Below are positions 34,529 through 44,568 of a stretch of 61,015 nt of DNA, piece after piece. The number at the start of each line of letters is the position of its first letter. Position 1 is the first letter of the stretch. This stretch comes from Alphaproteobacteria bacterium. Its GTDB lineage: Bacteria > Pseudomonadota > Alphaproteobacteria > SHVZ01. Made by a program: the position numbers and the translations under genes. The stretch lies in assembly GCA_016869285.1 (NCBI GenBank), contig VGEN01000006.1:1-61015 (forward strand), given 5' to 3'. The notes below the pieces were generated by a model, which saw only the letters and a list, made by a program, of their open reading frames with translations, did no database searches and had not been told where the DNA came from.

Positions 34529-35499
34529 GCTGTCCTCCCTTGTTCTGCTAACTGATAGATCCGGTCGATGAGCTCGGCGGCGCGGGCGCAATCCTCGACA
34601 TCCGCCGCCGGAGGCCGTCCTTGCTTCAGGCGCGTAAGCACGTCCTCGGTCAGCGCATGATAGCCCGGCACCGGGACTTCCGTCGCTTCGAGCGTACCGT
34701 CGGCGAACCGAACCTCGAGCTTGCCCCTGGTTTCCTTGAGATAGGCGCCGGTCGCGGCGATGCGCCACTCCATATCGCCGCCGCCGGCGGCATAGGAGTA
34801 ACCCGCCTCAAGCGTGACGGTCGGGCCGCCCTCGGCGGCGACGACGGCCGCCGCGAACTCCTCGACCGGCAGCTTGTAGGCGAGGTTCGTGACCGAGGCG
34901 CCGCGGACGGTGACCGGCCTGCCGCCTGCAATAACGAGCGCGGCGTCGACGCCGTGGAAGCCGAGATTGCGCAACGAGCCGCCGCCGGAGATGGACGGCT
35001 CGAGCATCCAGCCGACAGCCCAGTCGCGATAGCGTCCCGGCGGGCCGTTCACGGTGCGGAAATGACCGTGAATGACCGTTCCCAGGCGCCCCGCTTGCTT
35101 CAACGCCTCGAACCGCTTCCAGATCGACATGCCGCGATTGGCGAGCGCCGCCGCGGCGAAGACCTTTGCCTTCTTGGCGGCTTCGGCGACGGCGCGTGCC
35201 TCTGTGCCGTTGCGTCCCATTGGCTTCTCGATGAGGAAGGGAATGCGCCGGTCGAGCACCGGCGCCAGTTCCGCCATCGCCCGATCGTGGCGGGGCAGGA
35301 CGAAGACGAGCTCCGGCTTCGCGCGGTCGAGCAGCGCGCCGGCGTCGGCATCGAACGGGAGGTTCAGCTTTGCCGCCGCCGCTCTGCCGGCCTCGGCGTC
35401 GAGATCCGAGGTGACGAGGACCGGGGCGCCGAGCGCGGCGAGCGCCTCGGCATACATCTGCGCATGCCAGTGGCCGACGCCGACGATGACAGTGCGCAT
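34525..35499 (-). CDS. Gfo/Idh/MocA-family NAD(P)-dependent oxidoreductase
   Basis: 324 aa. An N-terminal Rossmann domain (TVIVGVGHWHAQMY) and the family EKPMGRNG motif (EKP, catalytic Lys) near residue 92, then the C-terminal beta-sheet domain with SGGGSLRNLGFHGVDAAL. Probably a sugar or inositol-like dehydrogenase. Co-transcribed with the binding protein downstream, and divergent from the FAH-family gene 93 bases away. Confidence 0.9.
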   Translation of the reverse strand: MRTVIVGVGHWHAQMYAEALAALGAPVLVTSDLDAEAGRAAAAKLNLPFDADAGALLDRAKPELVFVLPRHDRAMAELAPVLDRRIPFLIEKPMGRNGTEARAVAEAAKKAKVFAAAALANRGMSIWKRFEALKQAGRLGTVIHGHFRTVNGPPGRYRDWAVGWMLEPSISGGGSLRNLGFHGVDAALVIAGGRPVTVRGASVTNLAYKLPVEEFAAAVVAAEGGPTVTLEAGYSYAAGGGDMEWRIAATGAYLKETRGKLEVRFADGTLEATEVPVPGYHALTEDVLTRLKQGRPPAADVEDCARAAELIDRIYQLAEQGRTA

Positions 35500-35592
35500 G
35501 CGATGATCCCCGACGACCTGCCTGGCGCTTGGCAGCGCCGGATTTGCGCCATACTATCGGCCTCATCGAATTTCGTAAAGGAAACCAAGGCG

Positions 35593-36450
35593 ATGAAGCT
35601 CGTCCGTTACGGCGCCAAGGGTGCCGAGAAGCCCGGTCTCGTCGATGCGGACGGCAAGCTCCGCGACCTTTCGGCCCAGGTGCCCGACATCGCCGGCGAG
35701 GCGCTGACGCCGCAGGGTCTCGCCCGCATCAAGGGGATCGATCCCAAGAGCCTGCCGCTGGTTTCCGGCAACCCGCGTCTCGGTGCGCCGGTGGGGCGCG
35801 TCGGCAAGTTCATCTGCATCGGCGCCAACTACCGCGACCACATCGCCGAGAGCACGAACCCGATCCCGATCCCGAGCGAGCCGATCGTCTTCAACAAATG
35901 GGACACGTCAATCGGTGGCCCCAACGATCCGATCACGATCCCGAAGGGCTCGCAGAAGACCGACTGGGAGGCGGAGCTCGCGATCGTCATCGGCCGTACG
36001 GCGAGCCATGTCGACAAGGCGAATGCGCTCGACTATGTCGCCGGCTACACGATCTGCAACGACGTCTCCGAGCGCGAGTGGCAGCACAAGCGCATGGGAC
36101 AATGGCAGAAGGGCAAGGCCTGCGACGGTTTCGGCCCTCTCGGCCCCTGGCTTGTCACCACGGACGAGATCAAAGACCCGCAGACGCTGCCGATCTGGCT
36201 GGAGGTCAACGGCAAGCGCTACCAGAACGGCAACACCAAGGACATGATCTTCGACTGCGCGTTCCTGATGAGCTATCTCAGCACCTTCTTCACGCTGACG
36301 CCCGGCGATGTGATCGCGACCGGCACGCCAGCCGGTGTCGGCGGCGGCGTCAAGCCGAACCCGGTGTTCCTCAAGCCGGGCGATGTCGTCACGCTCAGCA
36401 TCGGCGGGCTCGGCAAGCAGGTGCAGGAGTTCGTGGCATTCAAGCCGTGA
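35593..36450 (+). CDS. Fumarylacetoacetate hydrolase-family protein
   Basis: 285 aa FAH-fold enzyme. Starts MKLVRYGAKGAEKPGLVD. Metal-site motifs GANYRDHIAES, DWEAELAIVIGRTA and a YTICNDVSEREWQ segment, and the GTPAGVGGG C-terminal motif. Family members cleave or hydrate acyl-pyruvate-like acids, such as 2,4-diketo-3-deoxy sugar acids in fuconate/rhamnonate breakdown. With two Gfo/Idh proteins adjacent, a sugar-acid pathway is likely; the exact substrate is inference. Confidence 0.9.
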   Translation: MKLVRYGAKGAEKPGLVDADGKLRDLSAQVPDIAGEALTPQGLARIKGIDPKSLPLVSGNPRLGAPVGRVGKFICIGANYRDHIAESTNPIPIPSEPIVFNKWDTSIGGPNDPITIPKGSQKTDWEAELAIVIGRTASHVDKANALDYVAGYTICNDVSEREWQHKRMGQWQKGKACDGFGPLGPWLVTTDEIKDPQTLPIWLEVNGKRYQNGNTKDMIFDCAFLMSYLSTFFTLTPGDVIATGTPAGVGGGVKPNPVFLKPGDVVTLSIGGLGKQVQEFVAFKP

Positions 36451-36469
36451 CGCCGGCAGGCTGCCCGGC

Positions 36470-37465
36470 ATGACCGACCTGCTTTCCGCCGTCGTCATCG
36501 GCCTCGGCAAGGCCGGCTCGCGCTTCGATGAGGAGCCGGGGCGCACTGCGCCCTGGAGCCATACCGGCGCCTATCTTGCGCTCGCGGACCGCTTCCGCAT
36601 CATCGGCGCGGCCGATCCGGACCCCGCCAATGCCGACCGCTACCGTCAGCGATGCGCCGACGTCCCGATCTATCCGGATGCGACCGCGCTTCTCGCCGAG
36701 GCCAGGCCGGATGTCGTCAGCATCTGCACGCCGGCTGGCCGGCATCGCGCCGACCTCGAAGCGGCGCTGGCCTGTCCGTCCGTCAAGGCCGTCTGGTGCG
36801 AGAAGCCGCTCGCTACCTCGTTTGGCGACGCCGAAGCCATGGTCTCGGCGGCGAGCCGGCGCGGCGTGCCGATGGTCGTGACATATAACCGGCGTTGGCT
36901 GCCGATGTGGCGGCGCATGCGCGAGCTGATCCACAACGGCACCATCGGCGATCTGGTCTGCCTGAGGATTGCCGCTCCCAACCGGATCTACTCGAAGACC
37001 AGCCACGCGCTCGACCTTCTGCGGTTTCTCGCCGGCGATCCGCAGTCGATCACCTCGCTCGCTCTGCCGCAGCTCGAAGAGACCGGCGAGCCGGCGGTGG
37101 CGGCGATGTTCACCTTTTCCTCCGGCGCCTACGGGATACTCCAGATAACCGGCTTCCGCGCGCAGCTCGTCTTCGAGGCGGAAGCGATCGGCGGCCGCGG
37201 GCGGCTCACGGTCCGCGAGGATTCGAGCCGGCTCACCATCGAGCGTTTCGGCAAGCATCCGGAATATGAGGGCTACCAGCGCCTCGCCGCGGCGGGCGAG
37301 GGGCGCTACGCCTCCCTGGCTCAGGTCTCGGTCTTCACGGCCGCTGCCGCCGAACTCGCCGACCTGGCCCGGAACCCCGGTGCACCCTGCACCTCGGACG
37401 GAGCCAGTGCGCTCGCGACCCAGGGGCTGATCCAGGCTGTGGCGGCGACGGCAGGCTACGGCTGA
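36470..37465 (+). CDS. Gfo/Idh/MocA-family oxidoreductase (second)
   Basis: 331 aa. Rossmann motif VVIGLGKAGSRFD and the family CEKPLATSF motif near residue 109 with the catalytic Lys, followed by a C-terminal domain containing TSHALDLLRFLAGDP (His of the active site). 19 bases after the FAH gene, so probably the same transcript. Probable sugar or sugar-acid dehydrogenase; substrate not readable. Confidence 0.88.
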   Translation: MTDLLSAVVIGLGKAGSRFDEEPGRTAPWSHTGAYLALADRFRIIGAADPDPANADRYRQRCADVPIYPDATALLAEARPDVVSICTPAGRHRADLEAALACPSVKAVWCEKPLATSFGDAEAMVSAASRRGVPMVVTYNRRWLPMWRRMRELIHNGTIGDLVCLRIAAPNRIYSKTSHALDLLRFLAGDPQSITSLALPQLEETGEPAVAAMFTFSSGAYGILQITGFRAQLVFEAEAIGGRGRLTVREDSSRLTIERFGKHPEYEGYQRLAAAGEGRYASLAQVSVFTAAAAELADLARNPGAPCTSDGASALATQGLIQAVAATAGYG

Positions 37466-37471
37466 GGGCAC

Positions 37472-37500
37472 TTGCACGATGTACTACGATCCGCTATATA
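37472..37500 (+). promoter_or_regulatory. Predicted promoter of the padR-RND operon
   Basis: TTGCAC (37472-37477), 17-base spacer, TATATA (37495-37500): a good -35/-10 pair for a housekeeping sigma factor. The predicted start is near 37507, 38 bases before the padR ATG. It overlaps the palindromes described separately. Confidence 0.65.
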
Positions 37501-37531
37501 TCCAGACGATATATGAACGTCAGATATATCG
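37495..37531 (+). promoter_or_regulatory. Probable PadR operator (three GATATAT-type half-sites)
   Basis: CGATATAT (37507-37514) and ATATATCG (37524-37531) form an 8-bp inverted repeat with a 9-base spacer, and a further TATATATC lies at 37495-37502. The elements cover the -10 and the predicted transcription start, where an autorepressor would bind. Confidence 0.65.
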
Positions 37532-37544
37532 GATCGGAAAGATC

Positions 37545-38111
37545 ATGGACGTGCGCACCTTTTGCCTCGGCGTGCTCAGTCTCGGCGATGCCACCGGCTA
37601 CGAGATCAAGAAGCAGGCTGAGGACGGACCCTTCAGCCACTTCTATAAGGCCGGCTTCGGCTCGATCTACCCGGCGCTGGCGCGGCTTGCTGCGGACGGG
37701 CTGATCGTCGGCCGGGACGAGGCGCAGGCAGGCAAGCCCGACAAGCGCGTCTATGCGCTGACGCCGGCCGGGAGCGCCGCCCTGGCGGATGCGCTCACCG
37801 ACCACGCGACCGGCGTCGCTGTCCGCGACGACATCCGCTCCGAGTTCTTGTTCCTCATGTTCTTCGCGCATCTGATGCCGGCGCATCGCGTGGCACGCCA
37901 GATCGACGCGCATATCGCGCTCTACCGTGAGTGCCTTGGCCATATCGAGGAACGTGCCAGGGATCCCGAGTGCGCGCACAAGCTTCCGGGCCATGTCTTC
38001 GTGCGCGGTGTCGGCCTTGCGGTCTACCGCGCCCTCCATGACTACCTCCGCGACAACCGCGACGCGCTCCTGGCCGAGCTTTCTGCTCGTCGACAGGACG
38101 CGGCCGAGTAA
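37545..38111 (+). CDS. PadR-family transcriptional regulator
   Basis: 188 aa. Winged-helix PadR domain (FCLGVLSLGDATGYEIKKQ, then GSIYPALARLAADGLI with the recognition helix and the RVYALTPAG wing) and a C-terminal helical dimerisation part. GGAAAG precedes ATG 37545; an upstream in-frame ATG at 37479 would run through the promoter palindromes, so it is rejected. It probably represses its own operon and the RND pump genes behind it. Confidence 0.9.
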   Translation: MDVRTFCLGVLSLGDATGYEIKKQAEDGPFSHFYKAGFGSIYPALARLAADGLIVGRDEAQAGKPDKRVYALTPAGSAALADALTDHATGVAVRDDIRSEFLFLMFFAHLMPAHRVARQIDAHIALYRECLGHIEERARDPECAHKLPGHVFVRGVGLAVYRALHDYLRDNRDALLAELSARRQDAAE

Positions 38112-38122
38112 GGACGATTCCC

Positions 38123-39202
38123 ATGCGCATGTCCTCCTGGTGGTTCTCTCTTGGCGTCGTTGCAGCCGTGGCGGCCTGGATGGCGAGCGGCATAATCGGT
38201 CATCGCGACGGCACCGCCGGTGCCGCGCCTGCGCCGGCCGCGGCCCCCCTGACCAAGGTCAGGGTCGTCGAGCTCGCCGCCGAGGTGAAGCCGATCGAGA
38301 TCATCGTACAGGGCCGCACGGCGGCGGCGCGCAAGGTCGAGATCAAGGCCGAGACCATCGGCAAGGTGATCGAGATCGGCGCCGATCGAGGCGCCCGCGT
38401 GAAGAAGGGCCAGCTCATCGTCCGGCTCGCCACCGATGACCGGCAGGCACGCCTCGAGGAGGCGCAGGCGCTGGTGCGTCAACGTCAGCTCGACTTCGAG
38501 GGCGGCAAGCAGCTCGCCGAGAAGGGCTATCGTCCCGAAATCAAGCTCGCCGAGGCGCGCACCGCGCTCGAATCGGCGAAGGCGATGCTGGCCCGCATCG
38601 AGCTCGATATGCAGCGGACGCTGATCCGCGCGCCCTTCGAAGGCGTGCTCGAGCTCAGGCCGGTCGAGGTCGGAGACTATGTGCGCGAGGGCAACTCGAT
38701 CGCGACCGTCGTCGACCTCACCGCTGCCGTGGTGATGGCGCAGATTTCCGAGCGAGAGGTCGGCCAGATCCGCGTCGGCCAGACCGGCTCGGCACGGCTG
38801 GTCACGGGCGGCACGGTCGAGGGCGTGATCCGCTACGTGAGCGCGGTCAGCGATCCGGCAACCCGCACCTTCAGGGTTGAGCTCGAAGTGCCGAACGCCG
38901 ATGGACGAATCGTCGAAGGCGTGACCGCCGAGCTCAAGCTGCCGGTCGCGCAGACCTTCGCGCATGCGCTGCCGCCGTCGGTTCTGACGCTCGACGATCT
39001 CGGCCGTATCGGCGTCAAGCTCGTGGTCGAGGGCGACAAGGTCGCCTTCGTGCCGGCGCAGGTGATCGCCGGCGATGCCGAGCGGGTCTGGCTCGGCGGC
39101 CTGCCGAAGACGGCGCGCGTGATCGCGGTCGGCCAGGAGTTCGTCAGGGACGGCGAACGGGTCTCCCCGCAGCTCCTCCTTGTTGGTGGGCGCAAGTCGT
39201 GA
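38123..39202 (+). CDS. RND efflux periplasmic adaptor (membrane fusion protein)
   Basis: 359 aa. An N-terminal membrane anchor/signal (WWFSLGVVAAVAAWMA) and the lipoyl and hairpin region. Lipoyl half-motif EIGADRGARVKKGQLIVRL, coiled-coil helices (RLEEAQALVRQRQLDF) and beta-barrel segment APFEGVLELRPVEVGDYV. Links the inner-membrane RND pump to an outer-membrane channel. 11 bases after padR, and overlaps the pump gene (GTGA). Confidence 0.93.
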   Translation: MRMSSWWFSLGVVAAVAAWMASGIIGHRDGTAGAAPAPAAAPLTKVRVVELAAEVKPIEIIVQGRTAAARKVEIKAETIGKVIEIGADRGARVKKGQLIVRLATDDRQARLEEAQALVRQRQLDFEGGKQLAEKGYRPEIKLAEARTALESAKAMLARIELDMQRTLIRAPFEGVLELRPVEVGDYVREGNSIATVVDLTAAVVMAQISEREVGQIRVGQTGSARLVTGGTVEGVIRYVSAVSDPATRTFRVELEVPNADGRIVEGVTAELKLPVAQTFAHALPPSVLTLDDLGRIGVKLVVEGDKVAFVPAQVIAGDAERVWLGGLPKTARVIAVGQEFVRDGERVSPQLLLVGGRKS

Positions 39203-42200
39203 ACCGCCTAATCGAGCTGGCGCTGATCAACAAGCGGACGACGATCGCTGCACTCGTCCTGATCCTGATCGCCGGGCTCATCACCTTTCGGGACATCCCG
39301 AAGGAGAGCGATCCCGACGTGAAGATCCCGATTATCTACGTCGCGCTCACGCTTGACGGCATCTCGCCTGAGGATGCCGAGCGCCTGCTCGTGCGGCCGT
39401 TCGAGACGCAGCTCCGCTCGATCGAGGGCATCAAGGAGATGCGCTCGAACGCCTTCGAGGGCGGCGCCACCGTCGTCATGGAGTTCGAGGCCGGCTTCAA
39501 CTCGGCCAAGGCGATGGCCGATGTCCGCCGCAAGACCGACCTGGCCAAGCCCGACCTGCCGGCAACGGCGAAGGAGCCGGTCATCAACGAGGTCGCGATC
39601 AGCGAGTTTCCGGTGCTGGTGGTGACACTGTCGGGCTCGGCGCCGGAGCGCACGCTGATCAAGCTGGCGCGCGACCTCAAGGAACGGATCGAAGCGAACC
39701 CGGCTGTGCTGCGTGCCCAGGTCGCCGGCAACCGCGACGAGACCGTCGAAGTCGTGATCGACCCGATGCGGATGGAGAGCTACGGCCTCGATGCCGTGCA
39801 GACCATTGCCGCATTAACCCGGTCGAATCGGCTCGTGCCGGCCGGCTCGCTCGACGTCGGCCACGGCCGCTTCGCGATCAAGGTTCCAGGCGTCTTCGAG
39901 ACGATCCCCGACATCCTCAACATGCCGGTCAAGGTGAAGGGCGATGCGGTCGTCCGCATCGCGGACATCGCCGAGGTCCGCCGCGGCTTCAAGGACCGGG
40001 AATCGGTGGCGCGCATGAACGGCCAGCCGGCTGTGGCGATCGAGGTCTCCAAGCGCGTCGGCCAAAACATCATCCACACCATCGAGGGCGTGAAGGAGAT
40101 CGTCGAGGCCGAGCGCAGGCACTGGCCGGAGGCGGTGACCGTCACCTACTCGAACGACCAGTCGACCAACATCAAGGTGATGCTGGCCGACCTCACCAAC
40201 GTCGCCGTTTCCGGCGTCATCCTGGTGATGGTGGTGGTCGTCGGCGTGCTCGGCATTCGCTCGGGCCTGCTGGTCGGCGTCGCCATTCCCGGGTCCTTCC
40301 TGCTCGGCATCTTGGTGCTGGCGTTGATGGGGTACACGGTCAACATCGTCGTCCTTTTCGGTCTGATCCTCGCCGTCGGCATGCTGGTCGACGATGCGAT
40401 CGTGCTGAACGAATACGCCGACAAGCTGATGGCCGAAGGATACGAGCGCGAGAAGGCCTATCTTGCTGCGGCCAAGCGCATGGCGCCGCCGATCATCGGT
40501 TCGACCCTGACCAAGATTGTCGTTTTCATGCCGCTGCTGTTCTGGCCCGGCGTCGTCGGCCAGTTCATGAAGTATCTGCCGGTGACGGTGATCGCGCTGC
40601 TCGCGGCCTCACTGGTGATGGCGCTCCTGTTCATCCCAGCACTTGCCTCGATCGTAGGTCGGCGCTCCGCCGCAGGCGGCGGCGGTCATCGCCACGACGT
40701 CGATACGGCTTTCAAGGTCGAGGACCTGAAGGGAACGACAGGCCTCTACGTCCGTATCCTGTCGAAAGCGCTCGACCATCCAGGCAAAGTGCTGCTGCTG
40801 GCCATCGCGCTGCTCGTCGGCGTGCAAATGCTTTATGCGGCGAAGGGCCGCGGCGTTGAGTTCTTCCCGAAGATCGAGGCGGAGCGATCACGCGTCCTTG
40901 TCCATGCGCGCGGCAACCTGTCTCTCCAGGAAAAACTGGCGCTCGCGATCGAGGTCGAGGAACGCATCCTGCCAATCGGCGAATTCAAGTCGGTCTATAC
41001 CCAGGTCGGCGCCCGTGGCCAGGGCGGCCAGGAAATCGCCGAGGACGTCGTCGCCGTGATCACGCTCGAATACAAAGACTGGGGCCAGCGCCGCTCAGCC
41101 AAGGGAATCACGGCCGAGGTGCTGAAGCGCACCGCCGATCTGGCCGGCATCTGGGTCGAGCCCGCCGAGGAGCGCAAGGGACCGGCTGCGGGCAAGCCGA
41201 TCCAGATCGAGTTCTCGTCGCGCGAGCCTGAGCTGCTGCCGTCCGAGGTCGCCAGGGTGAAGGCGCATCTTGAGACCATAGCCGGCCTGGCCAATGTCGA
41301 GGATTCGCGTCCGATTCCCGGCATCGAATGGCGGGTCGCGGTCGACCGCGCCCAGGCCTCGAAGTTTGGCGTCGATACGAGCTTGGTCGGCAGTTACATC
41401 CAGCTGGTCACGCGCGGGCTCAAGCTCACCGACTATCGGCCGAACGATGCCGACAAGCAGGTCGACATCGTCGTCCGCTACCCCGAGAGCGATCGGTCGG
41501 TCGGCCAGCTCGACGACATCCGCATCCAGACGGAAGCCGGCCTGGTTCCGATCGGGAACTTCGTCTCGCGCACGGCGGCACCGCTGACCACCAAGGTCAA
41601 TCGGATCGACGGCCGACGTGTCATGCACGTCAAGTCCGACATCGCGCCGGGCGTGCTCGCCGACGACAAGGTACGCGAGATCCGCGCCTGGATGGAGACG
41701 GCCGGGATCAACCCGGCGGTCATCGTCCGCTTCAAGGGCGAGGACAAGGAGCAGAAGGCCGCGGCGTCGTTCCTGTCGCGGGCGTTCCTCGTAGCCCTCT
41801 TCCTGATCGCGGTGATCCTGCTGGCGCAGTTCAACAGCTTCTACTCGACGCTGCTGATCCTCTCGGCGGTCATCATGTCGACCATCGGCGTGTTTCTCGG
41901 CCTGCTCGCCACCGGCCAGGCCTTCGGTATTGTCATGGGCGGGATCGGCGTGATCGCGCTCGCCGGCATCATCGTCAACAACAACATCATCCTGATCGAC
42001 ACCTATGATCGGCTCAAGGGCAAGGTGCCGACGGTCAGGGAGGCTTTGATACGCACCGGCGCGCAGCGCCTCCGGCCGGTGGTGCTGACAGCGATGACCG
42101 CCGTGCTCGGCCTCCTGCCGCTGATGTTCCAGATCAATCTCGACATCCCGGCACGCCACATCTCGGTCGGCGCTCCCTCGACCCAATGGTGGACGCAGAT

Positions 42201-42369
42201 CGCGACCGCGATCGTCTTCGGCCTTACCTTCGCGACCGTGCTGACCCTGATCGTCACGCCGGCGGCGCTTATGTGGAAGGCGAACCTCGGCGCCTGGGTC
42301 CGGCACAGGCGCGGCGAGGAGCCTCGGCTTGCGCCGGTCGCAGGACCGAAGCTGAAGGCGGCTGAGTAG
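39199..42369 (+). CDS. RND-family inner-membrane efflux permease (HAE-1-like)
   Basis: 1056 aa, 12 predicted membrane segments in two halves and two large periplasmic loops. Typical N-terminal motif KESDPDVKIPIIYV, and the charged membrane residues of helix 4 (GLILAVGMLVDDAIVLNEY, with the Asp pair) are present. Proton-driven drug or toxin export. GTG start inside the adaptor stop. The outer-membrane channel gene is not in the window. Confidence 0.95.
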   Translation: MNRLIELALINKRTTIAALVLILIAGLITFRDIPKESDPDVKIPIIYVALTLDGISPEDAERLLVRPFETQLRSIEGIKEMRSNAFEGGATVVMEFEAGFNSAKAMADVRRKTDLAKPDLPATAKEPVINEVAISEFPVLVVTLSGSAPERTLIKLARDLKERIEANPAVLRAQVAGNRDETVEVVIDPMRMESYGLDAVQTIAALTRSNRLVPAGSLDVGHGRFAIKVPGVFETIPDILNMPVKVKGDAVVRIADIAEVRRGFKDRESVARMNGQPAVAIEVSKRVGQNIIHTIEGVKEIVEAERRHWPEAVTVTYSNDQSTNIKVMLADLTNVAVSGVILVMVVVVGVLGIRSGLLVGVAIPGSFLLGILVLALMGYTVNIVVLFGLILAVGMLVDDAIVLNEYADKLMAEGYEREKAYLAAAKRMAPPIIGSTLTKIVVFMPLLFWPGVVGQFMKYLPVTVIALLAASLVMALLFIPALASIVGRRSAAGGGGHRHDVDTAFKVEDLKGTTGLYVRILSKALDHPGKVLLLAIALLVGVQMLYAAKGRGVEFFPKIEAERSRVLVHARGNLSLQEKLALAIEVEERILPIGEFKSVYTQVGARGQGGQEIAEDVVAVITLEYKDWGQRRSAKGITAEVLKRTADLAGIWVEPAEERKGPAAGKPIQIEFSSREPELLPSEVARVKAHLETIAGLANVEDSRPIPGIEWRVAVDRAQASKFGVDTSLVGSYIQLVTRGLKLTDYRPNDADKQVDIVVRYPESDRSVGQLDDIRIQTEAGLVPIGNFVSRTAAPLTTKVNRIDGRRVMHVKSDIAPGVLADDKVREIRAWMETAGINPAVIVRFKGEDKEQKAAASFLSRAFLVALFLIAVILLAQFNSFYSTLLILSAVIMSTIGVFLGLLATGQAFGIVMGGIGVIALAGIIVNNNIILIDTYDRLKGKVPTVREALIRTGAQRLRPVVLTAMTAVLGLLPLMFQINLDIPARHISVGAPSTQWWTQIATAIVFGLTFATVLTLIVTPAALMWKANLGAWVRHRRGEEPRLAPVAGPKLKAAE

Positions 42370-42393
42370 CCTGCCCGACGACGGTCGGACAGA

Positions 42394-42996
42394 TCAGCCG
42401 AAGGAGGATCGGGCGGCGAGCACTCGGCTCGCCGTCGTGATCCAGCACATCGCGCCGAAGATCCAGGCAAGCGTCGCGAAGGCGCCGGGGAAGAGGCACA
42501 TCAGCACGAAGCAGAGGATCGTCTCGAAACCCTCGGTCAGGCCGCCGAGGTAGTAGAAGGCTTTGCGCCCACGGAGATCCATGGCGAAGCCGCGCTTGGC
42601 CGCGAGCACGGCATAGGCGAGGAACGAGGCGCCGGTGCCCATGAAGCTGACGAGAAGAAAGACCGCCGGCAGCGCATTGGCCGGGTCGGCCATGGCGAAC
42701 CCGAGCGGCACCGAGGCGTAGAAGACGAAGTCGAAGACGATGTCGAGGAAGCCGCCGAAGTCGGTCGGCGTCGAGGCGCGCGCCACGGCGCCGTCGACCC
42801 CATCAAGGACGCGGCTCGCGAGGATGAGCAGAAGCGCGAGCCAGTAGGCGTTGGCGGCGAGCGCCGGTACGGCGCCGAGACCGATCGCAAAACCGAACAG
42901 CGTGACCTGGTTCGCGCCGATGTCGCGGGCCGCCAGTGGTCGCCCCAGCCGGTCGAGCAGCGGTTCGATGAACGGGCGCAGGCGGGCGTCGAGCAT
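42394..42996 (-). CDS. CDP-alcohol phosphatidyltransferase family protein
   Basis: 200 aa integral membrane protein. The family motif is exact: DGVDGAVARASTPTDFGG, with the closing FLDIVFD Asp residues. Transfers a phosphatidyl group from CDP-diacylglycerol to an alcohol. It sits just after pssA; whether it makes phosphatidylglycerophosphate, phosphatidylcholine-type or another lipid is not deducible. Confidence 0.9.
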   Translation of the reverse strand: MLDARLRPFIEPLLDRLGRPLAARDIGANQVTLFGFAIGLGAVPALAANAYWLALLLILASRVLDGVDGAVARASTPTDFGGFLDIVFDFVFYASVPLGFAMADPANALPAVFLLVSFMGTGASFLAYAVLAAKRGFAMDLRGRKAFYYLGGLTEGFETILCFVLMCLFPGAFATLAWIFGAMCWITTASRVLAARSSFG

Positions 42997-42997
42997 C

Positions 42998-43801
42998 TTA
43001 TGCCGGGGGTGGGGGCGCTTCTTCCGGCGCGGCGCCGGCGATCCTCCGGGCTTCGGCCGTCAGGCAGCGGAACGAGCGATAGCTGAGCGGGAACAGCGCA
43101 AGGTAGACGACGCCAACCGCAATCAAGGTGAGCCAGGGCGCGCTGAACAGCGCCGCGGTGAAGAGCCCGGCACCAACCAAGGTCGGCAACACGTAAGCAT
43201 GCGGCACCTTCACCTTCTTGAAGGCGAAGGTCGGAAATTTGCTGACCATCATGAGGCCGATCGCGACCATCCAAAGGCTTGTCAGCGGGGCTTCCCGAAA
43301 GAGGGCGCCGCCCCATTCGAAGGAGATCATCATCGGCAGCAGCGCGAGGATGCCGCCTGCCGGCGCGGGCACGCCGACGAAATAGTTGTAGGCGAAGGCT
43401 GGCTTGTCAGGGTCCTCGAGCGCGGTATTGAAGCGGGCGAGCCGGAGCGCCGTGCAGACGGCGAGGAAGAGCGAGCAGGCCCAGCCGAGACCGCCAAGCG
43501 CATGCGCCGACCAAGTGTAGACCACCACGGCCGGCGCCGCGCCGAAGGAGAGGAAGTCTGCGAGCGAGTCGAGCTCGGCGCCGAACTTGCTGCCGCCGCC
43601 GAGAAGGCGCGCGAGGCGGCCGTCGAGGCCGTCGAGCACGCCGGCGACGATGATCGCAGCGACGGCGAATTGCCACTGCTCGAGCAGCGCGAAGCGGATC
43701 GCGGTTAGGCCGCAGCAGAGCGCCAGCACCGTCAGCACGTTCGGCAGCAGGTGATTGAGCGACAGGCCCTTGAGGCGCGGCGGACGGCGGCGAAGGATCA
43801 C
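42998..43801 (-). CDS. pssA: CDP-diacylglycerol-serine O-phosphatidyltransferase
   Basis: 267 aa, with several membrane helices. CDP-alcohol motif [20 protein letters not shown]...ELDSLAD. It makes phosphatidylserine, which the neighbouring psd product turns into phosphatidylethanolamine. ATGA overlap with psd. Ends in a Pro/Glu/Ala tail. Confidence 0.93.
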   Translation of the reverse strand: MILRRRPPRLKGLSLNHLLPNVLTVLALCCGLTAIRFALLEQWQFAVAAIIVAGVLDGLDGRLARLLGGGSKFGAELDSLADFLSFGAAPAVVVYTWSAHALGGLGWACSLFLAVCTALRLARFNTALEDPDKPAFAYNYFVGVPAPAGGILALLPMMISFEWGGALFREAPLTSLWMVAIGLMMVSKFPTFAFKKVKVPHAYVLPTLVGAGLFTAALFSAPWLTLIAVGVVYLALFPLSYRSFRCLTAEARRIAGAAPEEAPPPPA

Positions 43802-44484
43802 CGGATCTCTCCCCGGCGCGGCCCCTCTGTCGACAGGAGGTCCGCCACCACGGTCTCGCCGCCCACCATGCGCTGTCCGACCACGACGAGCGGAGCGACG
43901 CCTTTAGGTAGGAACAGATCGGTTCGGCTGCCGAAGCGGATCAATCCGAAGCGCTCGCCGGTCTTCAAGGCCTGGCCCTCGCGCGCATGGCAGACGATCC
44001 GGCGCGCGACCAGGCCGGCGATCTGCGCCACGCCGATCTTGCGCCCGTCGGCGAGCCTGATCGTCAGCCCGTTTCGCTCGTTGTCGACGCTCGCCTTGTC
44101 GAGCGAAGCGTTGAGGAACTTCCCGGCGTTGTAGGCAATACGCTCGACCACGCCGGCGATCGGGCTTCGGTTGATGTGCACATCGAAGACGTTGAGGAAG
44201 ACGCTGATCCGGGTAAGCGGCTCGGCGCCGATCTCGAGCTCGGGCGGCGGCACCGCTTCGGTGATGTGGCTGATGACGCCGTCGGCGGGGCTGACGAGGA
44301 GGCCCCCCCGGGTCGGCACCACGCGCGGCGGGTCGCGGAAGAAATAGGCGACCCACCCGGCGAGCGCGATGCCGATCGCGCCGGTCCACGGACCGAAATA
44401 GAGAAGCACGAGCGCGACCGCGATGCCGCCGGCGACGAATGGGCGGCCCTCGCGGGCGATCGGCACGAGCACGGAGCTAAGCAA
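43798..44484 (-). CDS. psd: Phosphatidylserine decarboxylase proenzyme (archaeal/type II-like short form)
   Basis: 228 aa. N-terminal membrane helices, then the decarboxylase domain with [10 protein letters not shown] near residue 65 and [14 protein letters not shown]. The self-cleavage Ser that becomes pyruvoyl is S186 in [11 protein letters not shown]. Operon with pssA and the CDP-alcohol transferase, a standard alphaproteobacterial set for phosphatidylethanolamine. Confidence 0.93.
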   Translation of the reverse strand: MLSSVLVPIAREGRPFVAGGIAVALVLLYFGPWTGAIGIALAGWVAYFFRDPPRVVPTRGGLLVSPADGVISHITEAVPPPELEIGAEPLTRISVFLNVFDVHINRSPIAGVVERIAYNAGKFLNASLDKASVDNERNGLTIRLADGRKIGVAQIAGLVARRIVCHAREGQALKTGERFGLIRFGSRTDLFLPKGVAPLVVVGQRMVGGETVVADLLSTEGPRRGEIR

Positions 44485-44568
44485 CCAAGTCCCCGATTGA
44501 ATGCGTTGTTCGTCCCTACGACCCGAGACTTAGCGGCGCGGATGGGGATTTGGAACCGAAATCGGCTC

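Noticed and set aside
37479..37544. A longer PadR starting at ATG 37479
   Set aside because: The extra 22 residues would be encoded by the -10 region and palindromes; the GGAAAG before 37545 supports the shorter form.
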